Shown here in pieces: positions 32,657-41,246 of a stretch of 64,000 nt of DNA. Source of the DNA: Microbacteriaceae bacterium VKM Ac-2855 (lineage in GTDB: Bacteria; Actinomycetota; Actinomycetes; Actinomycetales; Microbacteriaceae); NCBI GenBank assembly GCA_013204985.1, contig JABMLG010000007.1, positions 207,656 through 271,655 of the forward strand, written 5' to 3'. A program made the position numbers and the translations under genes. Position 1 is the first letter of the stretch; every line of letters begins with the position of its first letter. The notes under the pieces are model-generated. The model had not been told where the DNA came from. It saw nothing but the letters and a program-made list of their open reading frames with translations, and did no database searches.

Positions 32657-33432
32657 CCGCGCTGACCGTGCACGCCGAGCCGGACGTCCGCCACTCCGGC
32701 GCCATCGACTCCGTCGTCGCCTCTCTTCCGGTCTCGCTCGCGCCCTCCGCCGGCTCCGCCGACATCGTCGCCGTCGGCGGCGAGTCCGGCTGGCCTGCTC
32801 GCGCCGCCGCCGCCCTCGAGGCCGGTGCCCGCGGGATCCTCGTCATCGAGCCGACCGCGGCCGATGTCGACGCGTTGGCGGCCTCCGCCGGCGACCGGCC
32901 CGTTGTGCTCGACCGTGCCTTCGCCGGCAATCCCGGCATCGCCGCGGCCACGCCCGCGATCGCCGCACTCGACGAGGCCGCCCTCCTCGAGGCGCGCGTG
33001 ACGGTACCGGTCGCGGCCGACCTCGACGCTGCGCTCCTCGGCCAGCTCGCCCTCGTTCGAGCGAGCGGGTCACCCGTGGTCGAGGCCCGTGTCGTCACGC
33101 GCGACACGCACGGCTACACCGTGCGCGGCCGCCTGGCCGACGGCCGAGCGGCGCTGCTGACCGCGGTCGCCAGCGACGCCCGCGCATCTTCCGCCGCCCT
33201 CCGACTCATCGGCGCCACGAGCGCCGTCGAGATCGAGCTGCCCACCCCGGCCGCCGCGCGACCCGCGCGCACGACCGTGAGCACGGCGGAGGGCGCGACC
33301 CTGTTGCCGACCGAATACGAGACCGCGCACCGCGCCACCTGGCGGCGCCTGCGCGATCTGCTCATCACGGGCGGCACCGCGGCCGACCTCGACGAATTCG
33401 CCTCCGACGCGGCGCTCGCCGCCTCCCTCTGA
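32653..33432 (+). CDS. Uncharacterised protein of the sugar-uptake operon
   Basis: 259 residues, soluble, with no signal peptide or membrane helix. It is alanine-rich (starting MTALTVHAEPDVRHSGAIDS). The first half resembles a Rossmann-like alpha/beta core (LEAGARGILVIEPTAADVDAL). It could be a degenerate partner of the dehydrogenase, but I do not recognise the family. It is translationally coupled to the dehydrogenase and precedes the binding protein. Confidence 0.78.
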   Translation: MTALTVHAEPDVRHSGAIDSVVASLPVSLAPSAGSADIVAVGGESGWPARAAAALEAGARGILVIEPTAADVDALAASAGDRPVVLDRAFAGNPGIAAATPAIAALDEAALLEARVTVPVAADLDAALLGQLALVRASGSPVVEARVVTRDTHGYTVRGRLADGRAALLTAVASDARASSAALRLIGATSAVEIELPTPAAARPARTTVSTAEGATLLPTEYETAHRATWRRLRDLLITGGTAADLDEFASDAALAASL

Positions 33433-33502
33433 CCTCTCCGACACTGACCTTTCCGACACAGCAACACCCTTCCCTCAACGATGAGCGGGGCGCTCCGCCC
33501 CG
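33430..33502. repeat. Short tandem repeat and hairpin before the binding-protein gene
   Basis: TGACCTYTCCGACAC occurs twice in tandem (33430-33444 and 33445-33459), the first including the stop codon of the upstream gene. A CGGGGCG/CGCCCCG hairpin follows at 33486-33502, ahead of the ribosome binding site AAGGAG. The hairpin may stabilise the abundant binding-protein mRNA. Confidence 0.6.
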
Positions 33503-33523
33503 ACGAACCAAGGAGTAATTGCA

Positions 33524-34831
33524 ATGACGCAAACGCACATCTTCCAGAGCTCGGCCTTCTCGCGCCGCGGCTTCCTCGGACTCGCCGGAGGCGCGGCGGC
33601 GGTCGCCACTCTCGCGGCCTGCTCGGGCGGTGGCGGCGGCTCGAGCTCGGGCACGATCAAGTTCTGGGACATGCCCTGGGGCAACGCCGACTACAACCCG
33701 GCCGCGCAGAAGATCGCCGAAGCCTACAAGCCCGCGAGCGGGATGCTCGGAGCCGAGTACCAGGTCATCCAGTGGAACAACTTCACTCAGACCTTCTCCT
33801 CCGCCATCGCCTCGAAGACCGGTCCCGCCGTCTCCACCGGTGGTGGATTCCAGGCCTTCCAATACGCCGAGCAGGGTGCCATCGCGTACGCCGACGACCT
33901 GCTGGACACCTTCAAGACCGAGGGCATCTACGACGACTTCCTGCCCGGCGTCGTCGACCCGTTCAAAACCGCGAACGGCTTCGCCGCGGTGCCGAACATG
34001 ATCGACATGCGCATCTGGTGGTACCGCAAGTCGGTGTTCGACGAGTTGGGGCTCACGGTTCCGACGACGTGGGAGGAGTACCTCGCGACCGGTAAGACGC
34101 TCGCGTCGAAGGGCTACTTCGCCTACGGCATCGGCGCGGGCGCCGGCAACAACATCGGCGCGCACTCGATGGTCGTGATGATGATCAACAACGGCGGCGG
34201 TCTGTTCAACGCCGACAACGAGCTCGACTGCGCGACCGAGCGCAACATCGAGACGATGGACTTCATCAAGGAGCTCGCCAACGAGAAGATCATCGACCCG
34301 GCCTCGATCTCCTACACGATCGACAACGGTCGCGAGCAGTGGAAGTCGGGCAAGGTTGCCATGGGCATCAGCACCCCCGGCCTCAACGACGACATCGGAG
34401 ACACCGCGGACGACGTGCTCGTCGCCGCCCCGATGGCGGGCCTGCACGGAGACGTCGGCACGCTGCAGTTCTTGAACAACATGATGATGTACACGAACAC
34501 CCCCTCGCAGGAGTCGAGCGAGGCGTTCATGACCTACTGGTTCCAGAACTACGGCGACCTGTGGAAGCAGCGCCTGATCCCCGCGCTGCCCGTGCTGAAG
34601 TCGGTCATCGCGCTGCCCGAGTTCCAGGAGAACGCGCAGAAGGTCAAGATCGTCAACGAGTGGCAGCCGATCGCGAAGACCTACGCCGCCCAGGGCGACA
34701 CGGTCGACGCCAAGATCGCCGCGATCGACGGCGGCCAGGCGCTGAACGAGTTCACCCAGACCGTTCTCGGCGGCAAGGCGGATTCGAAGACCGCGCTCGA
34801 GAAGCTCCAGAAGGACATCGAAGCCCTGTAG
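33524..34831 (+). CDS. ABC transporter sugar-binding lipoprotein
   Basis: 435 residues. The N-terminus has a twin-arginine-type signal (FSRRGFLGLAGGAAAVATL) ending in the lipobox LAAC, so the mature protein would start at the lipidated Cys and be exported by Tat. The rest is an extracellular solute-binding protein family 1 (maltose/oligosaccharide type), for example TIKFWDMPWGNADYNPAAQK and WKSGKVAMGISTPGLNDD. It delivers sugar to the permeases at 34919 and 35884. It is the third gene after the leader ORF. Confidence 0.94.
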   Translation: MTQTHIFQSSAFSRRGFLGLAGGAAAVATLAACSGGGGGSSSGTIKFWDMPWGNADYNPAAQKIAEAYKPASGMLGAEYQVIQWNNFTQTFSSAIASKTGPAVSTGGGFQAFQYAEQGAIAYADDLLDTFKTEGIYDDFLPGVVDPFKTANGFAAVPNMIDMRIWWYRKSVFDELGLTVPTTWEEYLATGKTLASKGYFAYGIGAGAGNNIGAHSMVVMMINNGGGLFNADNELDCATERNIETMDFIKELANEKIIDPASISYTIDNGREQWKSGKVAMGISTPGLNDDIGDTADDVLVAAPMAGLHGDVGTLQFLNNMMMYTNTPSQESSEAFMTYWFQNYGDLWKQRLIPALPVLKSVIALPEFQENAQKVKIVNEWQPIAKTYAAQGDTVDAKIAAIDGGQALNEFTQTVLGGKADSKTALEKLQKDIEAL

Positions 34832-34839
34832 GCGCGATT

Positions 34840-34891
34840 CCGGAGGCGCCGCAGCTGCGTCCGTCCGCGGCAGTAGCCGCGGCGCCTCCGG
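34840..34891 (+). promoter_or_regulatory. Intra-operon hairpin after the binding-protein gene
   Basis: Exact 13-bp arms CCGGAGGCGCCGC (34840-34852) and its complement (34879-34891) enclose 26 bases, with no T run. Such stems between binding-protein and permease genes usually cause partial termination or protect the upstream mRNA, giving more binding protein than permease. Confidence 0.65.
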
Positions 34892-34918
34892 GACCGTCCG
34901 TGATCGGATCGGATTCTC

Positions 34919-35887
34919 ATGACCACATCAACCGCATCGCCCACGAGGGCGATCTCCCGAGCGGCGAGGGGTGTCGGCGCCGCCGGCTCCGGCTCATCGC
35001 GCACGCCCCGCCGCAGGACCATCGCGTCCCGCGGCTCGCTGACCCTGCTGCTGCTGATCGCGCCGTCGGTCTTCCTCCTGATCCTGATCAACGCCTATCC
35101 CGTCGTATACGCCGCGATCCAGTCGGTGCACGATGGTTCGCTGATCGCGACGGGCGAGTTCGTCGGCATCCAGAACTTCGTCGACGTGCTGTCGGCGGAA
35201 CCGTTCTGGAAGGCGACCGGCTTCACCCTCGTCTTCACCCTCGTCGGCGTGTTCGGCTCGTGGCTGCTGGGTCTGGGCCTGGCGCTGCTGCTGCGCACGC
35301 GCATCCCGGCGGGCGGTGTCTTCAAGGTGCTGCTGCTGCTGCCCTGGATCGTGCCCGTGGTGGTCTCCTCGACCGCGTGGAACTGGCTGGTCGCCACTCC
35401 GGATTCGCCGCTTCCGACGATCTGGCGCTCGCTCGGCTGGGGCACACCGCTCTTCCTGGCCGACCCGACGCTGGCCGCGATCACGGTCTGCATCTTCAAG
35501 GTGTGGGTGTCGTTCCCGTTCATGATGATGATGACCGCCTCGGCGCTCGCTTCGGTGGATGAGAACGTCTACGAGGCCTCGAACATGGACGGCGCCAACA
35601 AGTGGCAGCAGTTCACCGGCATCACGTTGCCGTTGATCGCCCGCTCGACGTACATCTCGTGGATCCTGATGACGATCTTCTGCGTCAACGACTTCCCGAC
35701 GATCTACCTCCTCACCGGCGGCGGCCCGGTGGATGCGACGACCTCGCTCGTCGTTCTCGCCTACCGCACGGTGTTCCAGAACTTCCAGACCGGCCCCGGC
35801 ATCGCGATCGCGTTCATCATGACGGCGACGCTCGTCGTCGTGTCCGTGATCCTGTACCGCCAGATCAGAAAGTCGGCCATCGAATGA
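34919..35887 (+). CDS. Sugar ABC transporter permease, MalF type
   Basis: 322 residues. Six membrane helices after a roughly 35-residue cytoplasmic N-terminus (first helix LTLLLLIAPSVFLLILINAYPVVY). The coupling loop EASNMDGANKWQQFTGITLP carries the EAA motif that contacts the ATPase. The ATG is at 34919. It overlaps the next gene by ATGA. There is no cognate ATPase in the operon. Confidence 0.95.
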   Translation: MTTSTASPTRAISRAARGVGAAGSGSSRTPRRRTIASRGSLTLLLLIAPSVFLLILINAYPVVYAAIQSVHDGSLIATGEFVGIQNFVDVLSAEPFWKATGFTLVFTLVGVFGSWLLGLGLALLLRTRIPAGGVFKVLLLLPWIVPVVVSSTAWNWLVATPDSPLPTIWRSLGWGTPLFLADPTLAAITVCIFKVWVSFPFMMMMTASALASVDENVYEASNMDGANKWQQFTGITLPLIARSTYISWILMTIFCVNDFPTIYLLTGGGPVDATTSLVVLAYRTVFQNFQTGPGIAIAFIMTATLVVVSVILYRQIRKSAIE

Positions 35888-36762
35888 CGACCACATCGAT
35901 CCTGCACGCCAACGTGCAGGCCAAGCCCAAGCGGGCGAAGAACGTCAAGTCCGACAAGGGCACCAAGGGCCAGTGGTGGCGCTTCCTGCTCATCCTCATC
36001 GTCACGGCCGTCATCCTGGTGCCCGTCTCAGTCACCTTCGTGCTCTCGGTCACGCCGGGTCTGGGCTCGACGGCCACCGGGTTCACGTTGGACAACTTCG
36101 GCTACATCTTCACCTCCACCGCGACCACGACATGGCTGGGCAACTCGCTCGCCGTCGCGGTCGCGACGGTGATCGTGTCGGTCGCGGTCGCGGCTCCGGC
36201 CGGGTATGTGCTCTCGCGTGGTCGTTCGAAGCTGGTCTCGGGTTACTCGTTGCTGCTTTTCGTGGTGCAGTCGCTGCCGATCATCACCTCGGTGATCCCG
36301 CTGTTCATCCTGTTCGCGAACTTCGGTCTCGTGGACAACCTGGTCGGCATCGGCATCATCTACGTCGGCTCCTCGATGTCGGTGGCGACGTGGATGATGG
36401 CGGCGTACTTCGACTCCATCCCGATCTCGCTCGAAGAGGCGGCGTGGATCGACGGCGCCTCCGTCTTCGGCGGCTTCGTGCGGGTGGTGCTGCGCAACTC
36501 GCTTCCCGGCGTGTTGTCCACCGCGATCTTCACGTTCCTGCTGGCCTGGAACGACTACCTCGTCGCGATCGTGTTCCTGCGCTCCACCGACACGTTCACC
36601 CTGCCGATGGGTCTGCAGTCCTTCTTCCAGCAGAACGCCACCGACTGGGGCTCCGTCATGGCGGTCGCCGTGGTCATGATGCTCCCGCCCGTGCTCGTGT
36701 TCGCCTTCCTGAACAAGTACTTCTCCGTCGGCGGCATCGGCGGCTCGCTCGCCGGCCGGTAG
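35884..36762 (+). CDS. Sugar ABC transporter permease, MalG type
   Basis: 292 residues. The first helix is FLLILIVTAVILVPVSVTF and the EAA loop is EEAAWIDGASVFGGFVRVVL. The protein ends with the typical MalG tail (LNKYFSVGGIGGSLAGR). It is the last gene of the operon and is followed by a strong terminator. Confidence 0.95.
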   Translation: MTTTSILHANVQAKPKRAKNVKSDKGTKGQWWRFLLILIVTAVILVPVSVTFVLSVTPGLGSTATGFTLDNFGYIFTSTATTTWLGNSLAVAVATVIVSVAVAAPAGYVLSRGRSKLVSGYSLLLFVVQSLPIITSVIPLFILFANFGLVDNLVGIGIIYVGSSMSVATWMMAAYFDSIPISLEEAAWIDGASVFGGFVRVVLRNSLPGVLSTAIFTFLLAWNDYLVAIVFLRSTDTFTLPMGLQSFFQQNATDWGSVMAVAVVMMLPPVLVFAFLNKYFSVGGIGGSLAGR

Positions 36763-36794
36763 CCTCCGGCAGCACCACTCACCCGAGATCGATC

Positions 36795-36829
36795 GTCCCT
36801 CCGGAGCCCAGGCTGCTCCGGAGGGACTT
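36795..36829 (+). terminator. Rho-independent terminator of the sugar-uptake operon
   Basis: Exact 13-bp arms GTCCCTCCGGAGC (36795-36807) and its complement (36815-36827), loop of 7, followed by TTCTCG. Confidence 0.88.
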
Positions 36830-36987
36830 CTCGTGGATCGCCGTCGACTCACGTAGCAGGTCGCTGCCGCGCGAATCAATGCCCTCGTGACGGATTGCGT
36901 CCCCTCATCGCCGGGCTATAGACATGAGTCGCTAGCATTTCTTGCAATCGGCGTCGACGCCGACACACCGACGAGCCGGGGGGCGCG

Positions 36988-37914
36988 ATGGCCGGGGTTA
37001 TCGGGGCGGACCAACCGCCCGCGGCTGCACAGGATGCGGCGCACACGATCGAGGGCCGTTACGTGCTGCTCGAGCATCTCGCGCGCGGCGGTTCCTCCGA
37101 CGTCTACCGCGCGCGCGACCTGCGGCTCGGCCGCCCGATCGCGGTCAAGATCTTCCGCACCGGCGCCGATACCCACAACGAGCGGATGCGCCGCGAGCGC
37201 GAGATCCGCATGCTCACCGATCTGCAGCACCCGTCGATCGTCACGATCTACGACTCCGGCACGGTCGGCGTGAACGGCGAGGAACGTCAATACCTCGCGA
37301 TGGAACTGCTCGACGCGGGCTTCGCCGGGGTGCACGACCACCGAGACGTCGCCGTCATCGGAGCCCAGATCGCAGGAGCACTCGCCCTGGTGCACGCGCA
37401 CGGCTACGTGCACCGCGACGTGAAGCCGGAGAACATCCTTGTGCGCGCGGGGGATGCATCCGTCGCCAAACTCGCCGATTTCGGCGTCGCGCACATGATC
37501 GACGGTGCGCGCCTCACCGGCGTCGACATGCTGGTCGGCACCGCCGGTTACCTCAGCCCCGAGCAGGTGCACGGCGATGAGATCGGGCCGGCCAGCGACG
37601 TCTACTCGCTCGGACTGGTGCTGCTGGAGGCGCTGACCGGTCACCCCGAATACCCCGGCCCCGCGCTCGAGGCGGCCGTGCAGCGGCTGCACCGTGCGCC
37701 GGTGCTGCCACGATCGTTGCCGCGCGCGTGGCGGTCGCTGCTCGCCGCGATGGTCGAGACCGAGCCGTCACGCCGCCCGAGCGCCGTCGAGGTCGCTCGC
37801 CGACTGGGTCGCCTGCGCGCCGGGCGACCCGCGTTGCGCATCCCGGCTTTCGCCCTCACCCTCGTCGCGGGGATCGGCACCGGCCTCGCCGTCGGCGCCA
37901 GCCAGCCGTGGTGA
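36988..37914 (+). CDS. Serine/threonine protein kinase with C-terminal membrane anchor
   Basis: 308 residues. Kinase domain about 25-275: Gly loop LARGGSSDVYRA, ATP-binding Lys in IAVKIFRTG, catalytic loop YVHRDVKPENIL, metal-binding DFGVAHM, and the SPE activation-segment end in GYLSPEQV. A single membrane helix lies at the extreme C-terminus (IPAFALTLVAGIGTGLAVG) with only a few residues outside, so unlike PknB it has no extracellular PASTA sensor. Upstream, TTGCGT (36895) and TATAGA (36917) form a possible promoter, and GGGGGGCGCG gives the ribosome binding site. The substrate is unknown. Confidence 0.93.
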   Translation: MAGVIGADQPPAAAQDAAHTIEGRYVLLEHLARGGSSDVYRARDLRLGRPIAVKIFRTGADTHNERMRREREIRMLTDLQHPSIVTIYDSGTVGVNGEERQYLAMELLDAGFAGVHDHRDVAVIGAQIAGALALVHAHGYVHRDVKPENILVRAGDASVAKLADFGVAHMIDGARLTGVDMLVGTAGYLSPEQVHGDEIGPASDVYSLGLVLLEALTGHPEYPGPALEAAVQRLHRAPVLPRSLPRAWRSLLAAMVETEPSRRPSAVEVARRLGRLRAGRPALRIPAFALTLVAGIGTGLAVGASQPW

Positions 37915-37988
37915 GGCCCGCCGGGACGCGCCGTGACACGCCGCCCCCCTCATCCGCAGGCGTCTCCGCCCGCACGAAGGAGTGAACC

Positions 37989-38225
37989 ATGAGTATCGAC
38001 AACGGAATCCGTCCCGAGCACACGACCACCGATGTCGTGGGCCTGCGAGAGCTCGTCCTCCTCAGTTTCCGAATCGACCACGACCGGTCCGGCTCGCGCG
38101 AGCTGGCCGTTGATCGTGACGGTCTCATCCGACGTCTCGGCCGGGGCCCGCGGGCCTACACGCACGAACAGCTCGCCCTCGCCGCCGGCTTGCCGGTCGC
38201 GCACGTGGAGCGCATCCTGGCGTGA
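37989..38225 (+). CDS. Small uncharacterised protein
   Basis: 78 residues (MSIDNGIRPEHTTTDVVGL...). The C-terminal part (GPRAYTHEQLALAAGLPVAHVERIL) looks like a helix-turn-helix (a short helix, GL turn and a second helix). It overlaps the NUDIX gene as GTGA, so the two are co-translated. No family is recognised. Its start follows GAAGGAGTGAACC. Confidence 0.75.
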   Translation: MSIDNGIRPEHTTTDVVGLRELVLLSFRIDHDRSGSRELAVDRDGLIRRLGRGPRAYTHEQLALAAGLPVAHVERILA

Positions 38226-38767
38226 GCCCCGTCGACACGCTGCGGGCCTGGGCTCCGGTCTCGGCCGAGCAGCGCGAGCTGCGGGAGGAGTACCTCGCGT
38301 TCTTCGAGGCGCACGGAGACGCGGCCGTGCGGCGCGACTCGGGGGCGGAGCACGTCACCGCCAGCTGCTTCGTCTTCTCGCCCGATCTGGCACGCATCCT
38401 GCTCTGCTTCCACGGCAAGGCGCGGTTCTGGGTGCAACTCGGCGGTCACATCGAGCCGACGGATGCGACCCTCGCGGCTGCGGCGCTGCGCGAGGCTCGC
38501 GAAGAGGGCGGCATCCCGGCACTGACGCTGCTGTCGGAGCTGCCGGGCGATCTCGACCGGCATCCGCTGTCGAGCCGATTCGGTCGGTGCAGCGTGCACT
38601 GGGACATCGGCTTCGCCGCCACGGCGGCCGCGGATGCGCGGCCGCAGGTCAGCGACGAGAGCGAGGACGTGCGCTGGTTCGACGTGGACGCTTTGCCGGT
38701 GGGCATCGCGCCGCAGCTCGATCGGCGGATCGCGAACGTGCTCGCGACGCTGCGCCGTGCACCGTGA
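38222..38767 (+). CDS. NUDIX hydrolase
   Basis: 181 residues. The Nudix box is recognisable as LGGHIEPTDATLAAAALR followed by EAREEGGI, with the REAREEGG core that binds the metal-pyrophosphate. The GGHIEPTD form has one residue more than the canonical spacing, a variant frequent in actinobacterial NUDIX proteins. It hydrolyses a nucleoside diphosphate linked to some moiety; the substrate is unknown. A palindromic terminator follows. Confidence 0.88.
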   Translation: MSPVDTLRAWAPVSAEQRELREEYLAFFEAHGDAAVRRDSGAEHVTASCFVFSPDLARILLCFHGKARFWVQLGGHIEPTDATLAAAALREAREEGGIPALTLLSELPGDLDRHPLSSRFGRCSVHWDIGFAATAAADARPQVSDESEDVRWFDVDALPVGIAPQLDRRIANVLATLRRAP

Positions 38768-38813
38768 AGGGGGTTGTCAGCACGTCCCGCGGGACGCAGT
38801 GACAACCCTCTTC
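38766..38813. terminator. Bidirectional palindromic terminator
   Basis: Arms GAAGGGGGTTGTCA (38766-38779) and TGACAACCCTCTTC (38800-38813) match at 13 of 14 positions. Inside is another perfect palindrome, GTCCCGCGGGAC. It lies between convergent genes (38767 plus, 38824 minus). GGGTTGTC is shared with the stem at 11911-11978. Confidence 0.75.
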
Positions 38814-38823
38814 GCGGGGTCGC

Positions 38824-39495
<672 letters not shown>

Positions 39496-39538
39496 GGGAT
39501 GCCCTTCGAGGGATGAGGAGTAAGGGGTGTTCGGACGA

Positions 39539-41038
39539 CTAGCCGACGGAGCGCAGCGCTGCGGCCGGGCGCAGTCGCGAGGCGCGCCATCCGCCGATCG
39601 CGCCGGCGAGGAGCCCGCCGAGTACCGCCAGGCCGACGGCGAGCAGGATCACCGGAACGGTGACGGGCAGGTTCAACGCGATGTCGGTCGCCGTCGTTGT
39701 GGCCGCACCGGGGCCGCCGCCGAAGCCGCCCCCACCACCGGGCCCGCCGGCGCCGGCCGCCGAGGCGGTGGCGGTCGAGCTGCCCGAGAGGGTCGGCGCG
39801 ATCAGGTTGACGATCGTGATCCCGGCGAGGCCGAGCACGATGCCCGCCGCTCCACCGATCACTCCCTGCACGATCGACTCGCCCGCCACCTGGCGCACGA
39901 TCCTGCCGTTGGACCAGCCGATGGCCTTCAAGGTGCCGAACTCGCGGGTGCGGCGGGTGACGCCCGAGATGGTGAAGAGGATCGCGATCAGGAAGGCGGC
40001 GATCAGCACGATCAGCGACAACCAGGTGCCGAGGTTCGAGACGAGGTCACCCGCGGTCGAGAGCGAGCCGGAGACGGTCGAGGCGAGGTCCGCCTGGGTC
40101 GAGACGGTGTTGTCGGGCAGTGCGGCTTCGATGTCGGCCTGCACCTGCGCGATGTCGTTCGACGAGGCCGCCTGCACGTAGATCGAGGAGATGTTGCCGG
40201 TCTCGCCCGAGAGCGTCTGCGCGACGTCGAGCGGGATGTAGGTGTTGGAGGCGGTGGTCGAATCCGTCGAATCGGAGGTGACGATTCCGATGACCGAGAA
40301 GTCGGTTCCGCCGATGTTCAGCGTGGAGCCGACCGAGAGGGAGGCGGTGGTGGCGTAGTTCGAGTCGACCACGACGACGTTCTGGCCCGCATCCGCGGCG
40401 GTGAAGGTGCGCCCGTCGCTCAGGGTGACGTCGGCCAGCGGGCCGATCGCCGAGCCGGCCGGGTCCAGGCCCAGCACGGTGAAGGAGTCGACGTTGAAGT
40501 TGCCGCCGCCGAAACCACCGCCTCCTCCACCGGGAGCCGCCGTCGAATCGCCGCTGGGCATCTGGCCCTGCGCCTGCGTCTCGGTGCCGCCGGTGTCGGA
40601 CTGCGTGGGCAGCGAGCCGTCGAAGGTGGTGTTGCTCAACGAGAGCACGCCGATCGCCGCCGCGACGTTGTCGACGCCGGTGACCGAGTCGAGCGCGGTC
40701 GCCGCGAACGTGGTCGTGCCCCGACCGGCTTCGAGACGCGACTGGCTGACGCTGGTGGTGCCGTCGGTGCCGGTGGCGCCGTCGGTCGAGCCGAAGTCGA
40801 ACTGCTGTCCCGGCTGGCCGCCCTCGCCCTCGGTGGGGGCGACCGCGGCCTGCGTGACCGTGATGTCGGTACCGACGCCGTACACCGACTGCAGCACCGA
40901 CGCCTGGGCGTTGGTGACTCCGGCGGCGAACGAGTTGACGAGGATGACGAGAGCGATCGCGAGCGCCATGCCGACGGCGATGATGGCCGTCTGCCGCTTG
41001 CGGTTGGTGAGCTCGCGCCTCAGATACGTGGCGAACAT
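39539..41038 (-). CDS. MacB-type ABC transporter permease with glycine-rich insertions
   Basis: 499 residues. First helix near residues 17-36 (TAIIAVGMALAIALVILVNS), a large extracytoplasmic domain with Gly-rich stretches (SGGGGGGFGGGNF-type near residue 170), and three C-terminal helices with the FtsX motif TREFGTLKAIGWSNGRIV. A second Gly-rich insertion (GAGGPGGGGGFGGGPG) lies before the last helix. The insertions make it longer than its paralogue at 27272. The start is ATG at 41038. It should be regulated by the divergent response regulator, whose boxes lie in 41102-41223. Confidence 0.92.
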   Translation of the reverse strand: MFATYLRRELTNRKRQTAIIAVGMALAIALVILVNSFAAGVTNAQASVLQSVYGVGTDITVTQAAVAPTEGEGGQPGQQFDFGSTDGATGTDGTTSVSQSRLEAGRGTTTFAATALDSVTGVDNVAAAIGVLSLSNTTFDGSLPTQSDTGGTETQAQGQMPSGDSTAAPGGGGGGFGGGNFNVDSFTVLGLDPAGSAIGPLADVTLSDGRTFTAADAGQNVVVVDSNYATTASLSVGSTLNIGGTDFSVIGIVTSDSTDSTTASNTYIPLDVAQTLSGETGNISSIYVQAASSNDIAQVQADIEAALPDNTVSTQADLASTVSGSLSTAGDLVSNLGTWLSLIVLIAAFLIAILFTISGVTRRTREFGTLKAIGWSNGRIVRQVAGESIVQGVIGGAAGIVLGLAGITIVNLIAPTLSGSSTATASAAGAGGPGGGGGFGGGPGAATTTATDIALNLPVTVPVILLAVGLAVLGGLLAGAIGGWRASRLRPAAALRSVG

Positions 41039-41101
41039 GCTGTCCTTCGAGAATGGGGGAGGGCGGGGTCGCCCCGCGTCCTCGCAGTACAGCGTCGCGG
41101 G

Positions 41102-41223
41102 CTATGCGCCTCGTAGCCCCACGCTATGCGTTGACTATGAGGCGGGCGGGCCGCCGGCCTCGCCGGTCCGGGTGGCCAGGAGAGGCTCAGCAACGGCATC
41201 GGATGTGCATAGACGGTTCATAG
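41102..41223. promoter_or_regulatory. CTATG box array between MacB-like operon and response regulator
   Basis: CTATG-N6-CTATG (11-bp spacing) at 41124-41139 on the plus strand and again at 41208-41223 on the minus strand (CATAG-N6-CATAG). A degenerate third copy (CTATG then GTAG) starts at 41102. Direct repeats 11 bp apart are the typical binding pattern of OmpR/PhoB regulators. The right-hand site covers the expected -35 of the regulator gene, whose -10 is CACCAT at 41234. Autoregulation and control of the exporter is the likely role. Confidence 0.65.
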
Positions 41224-41246
41224 GAAGCGGCGCCACCATGGGACGC

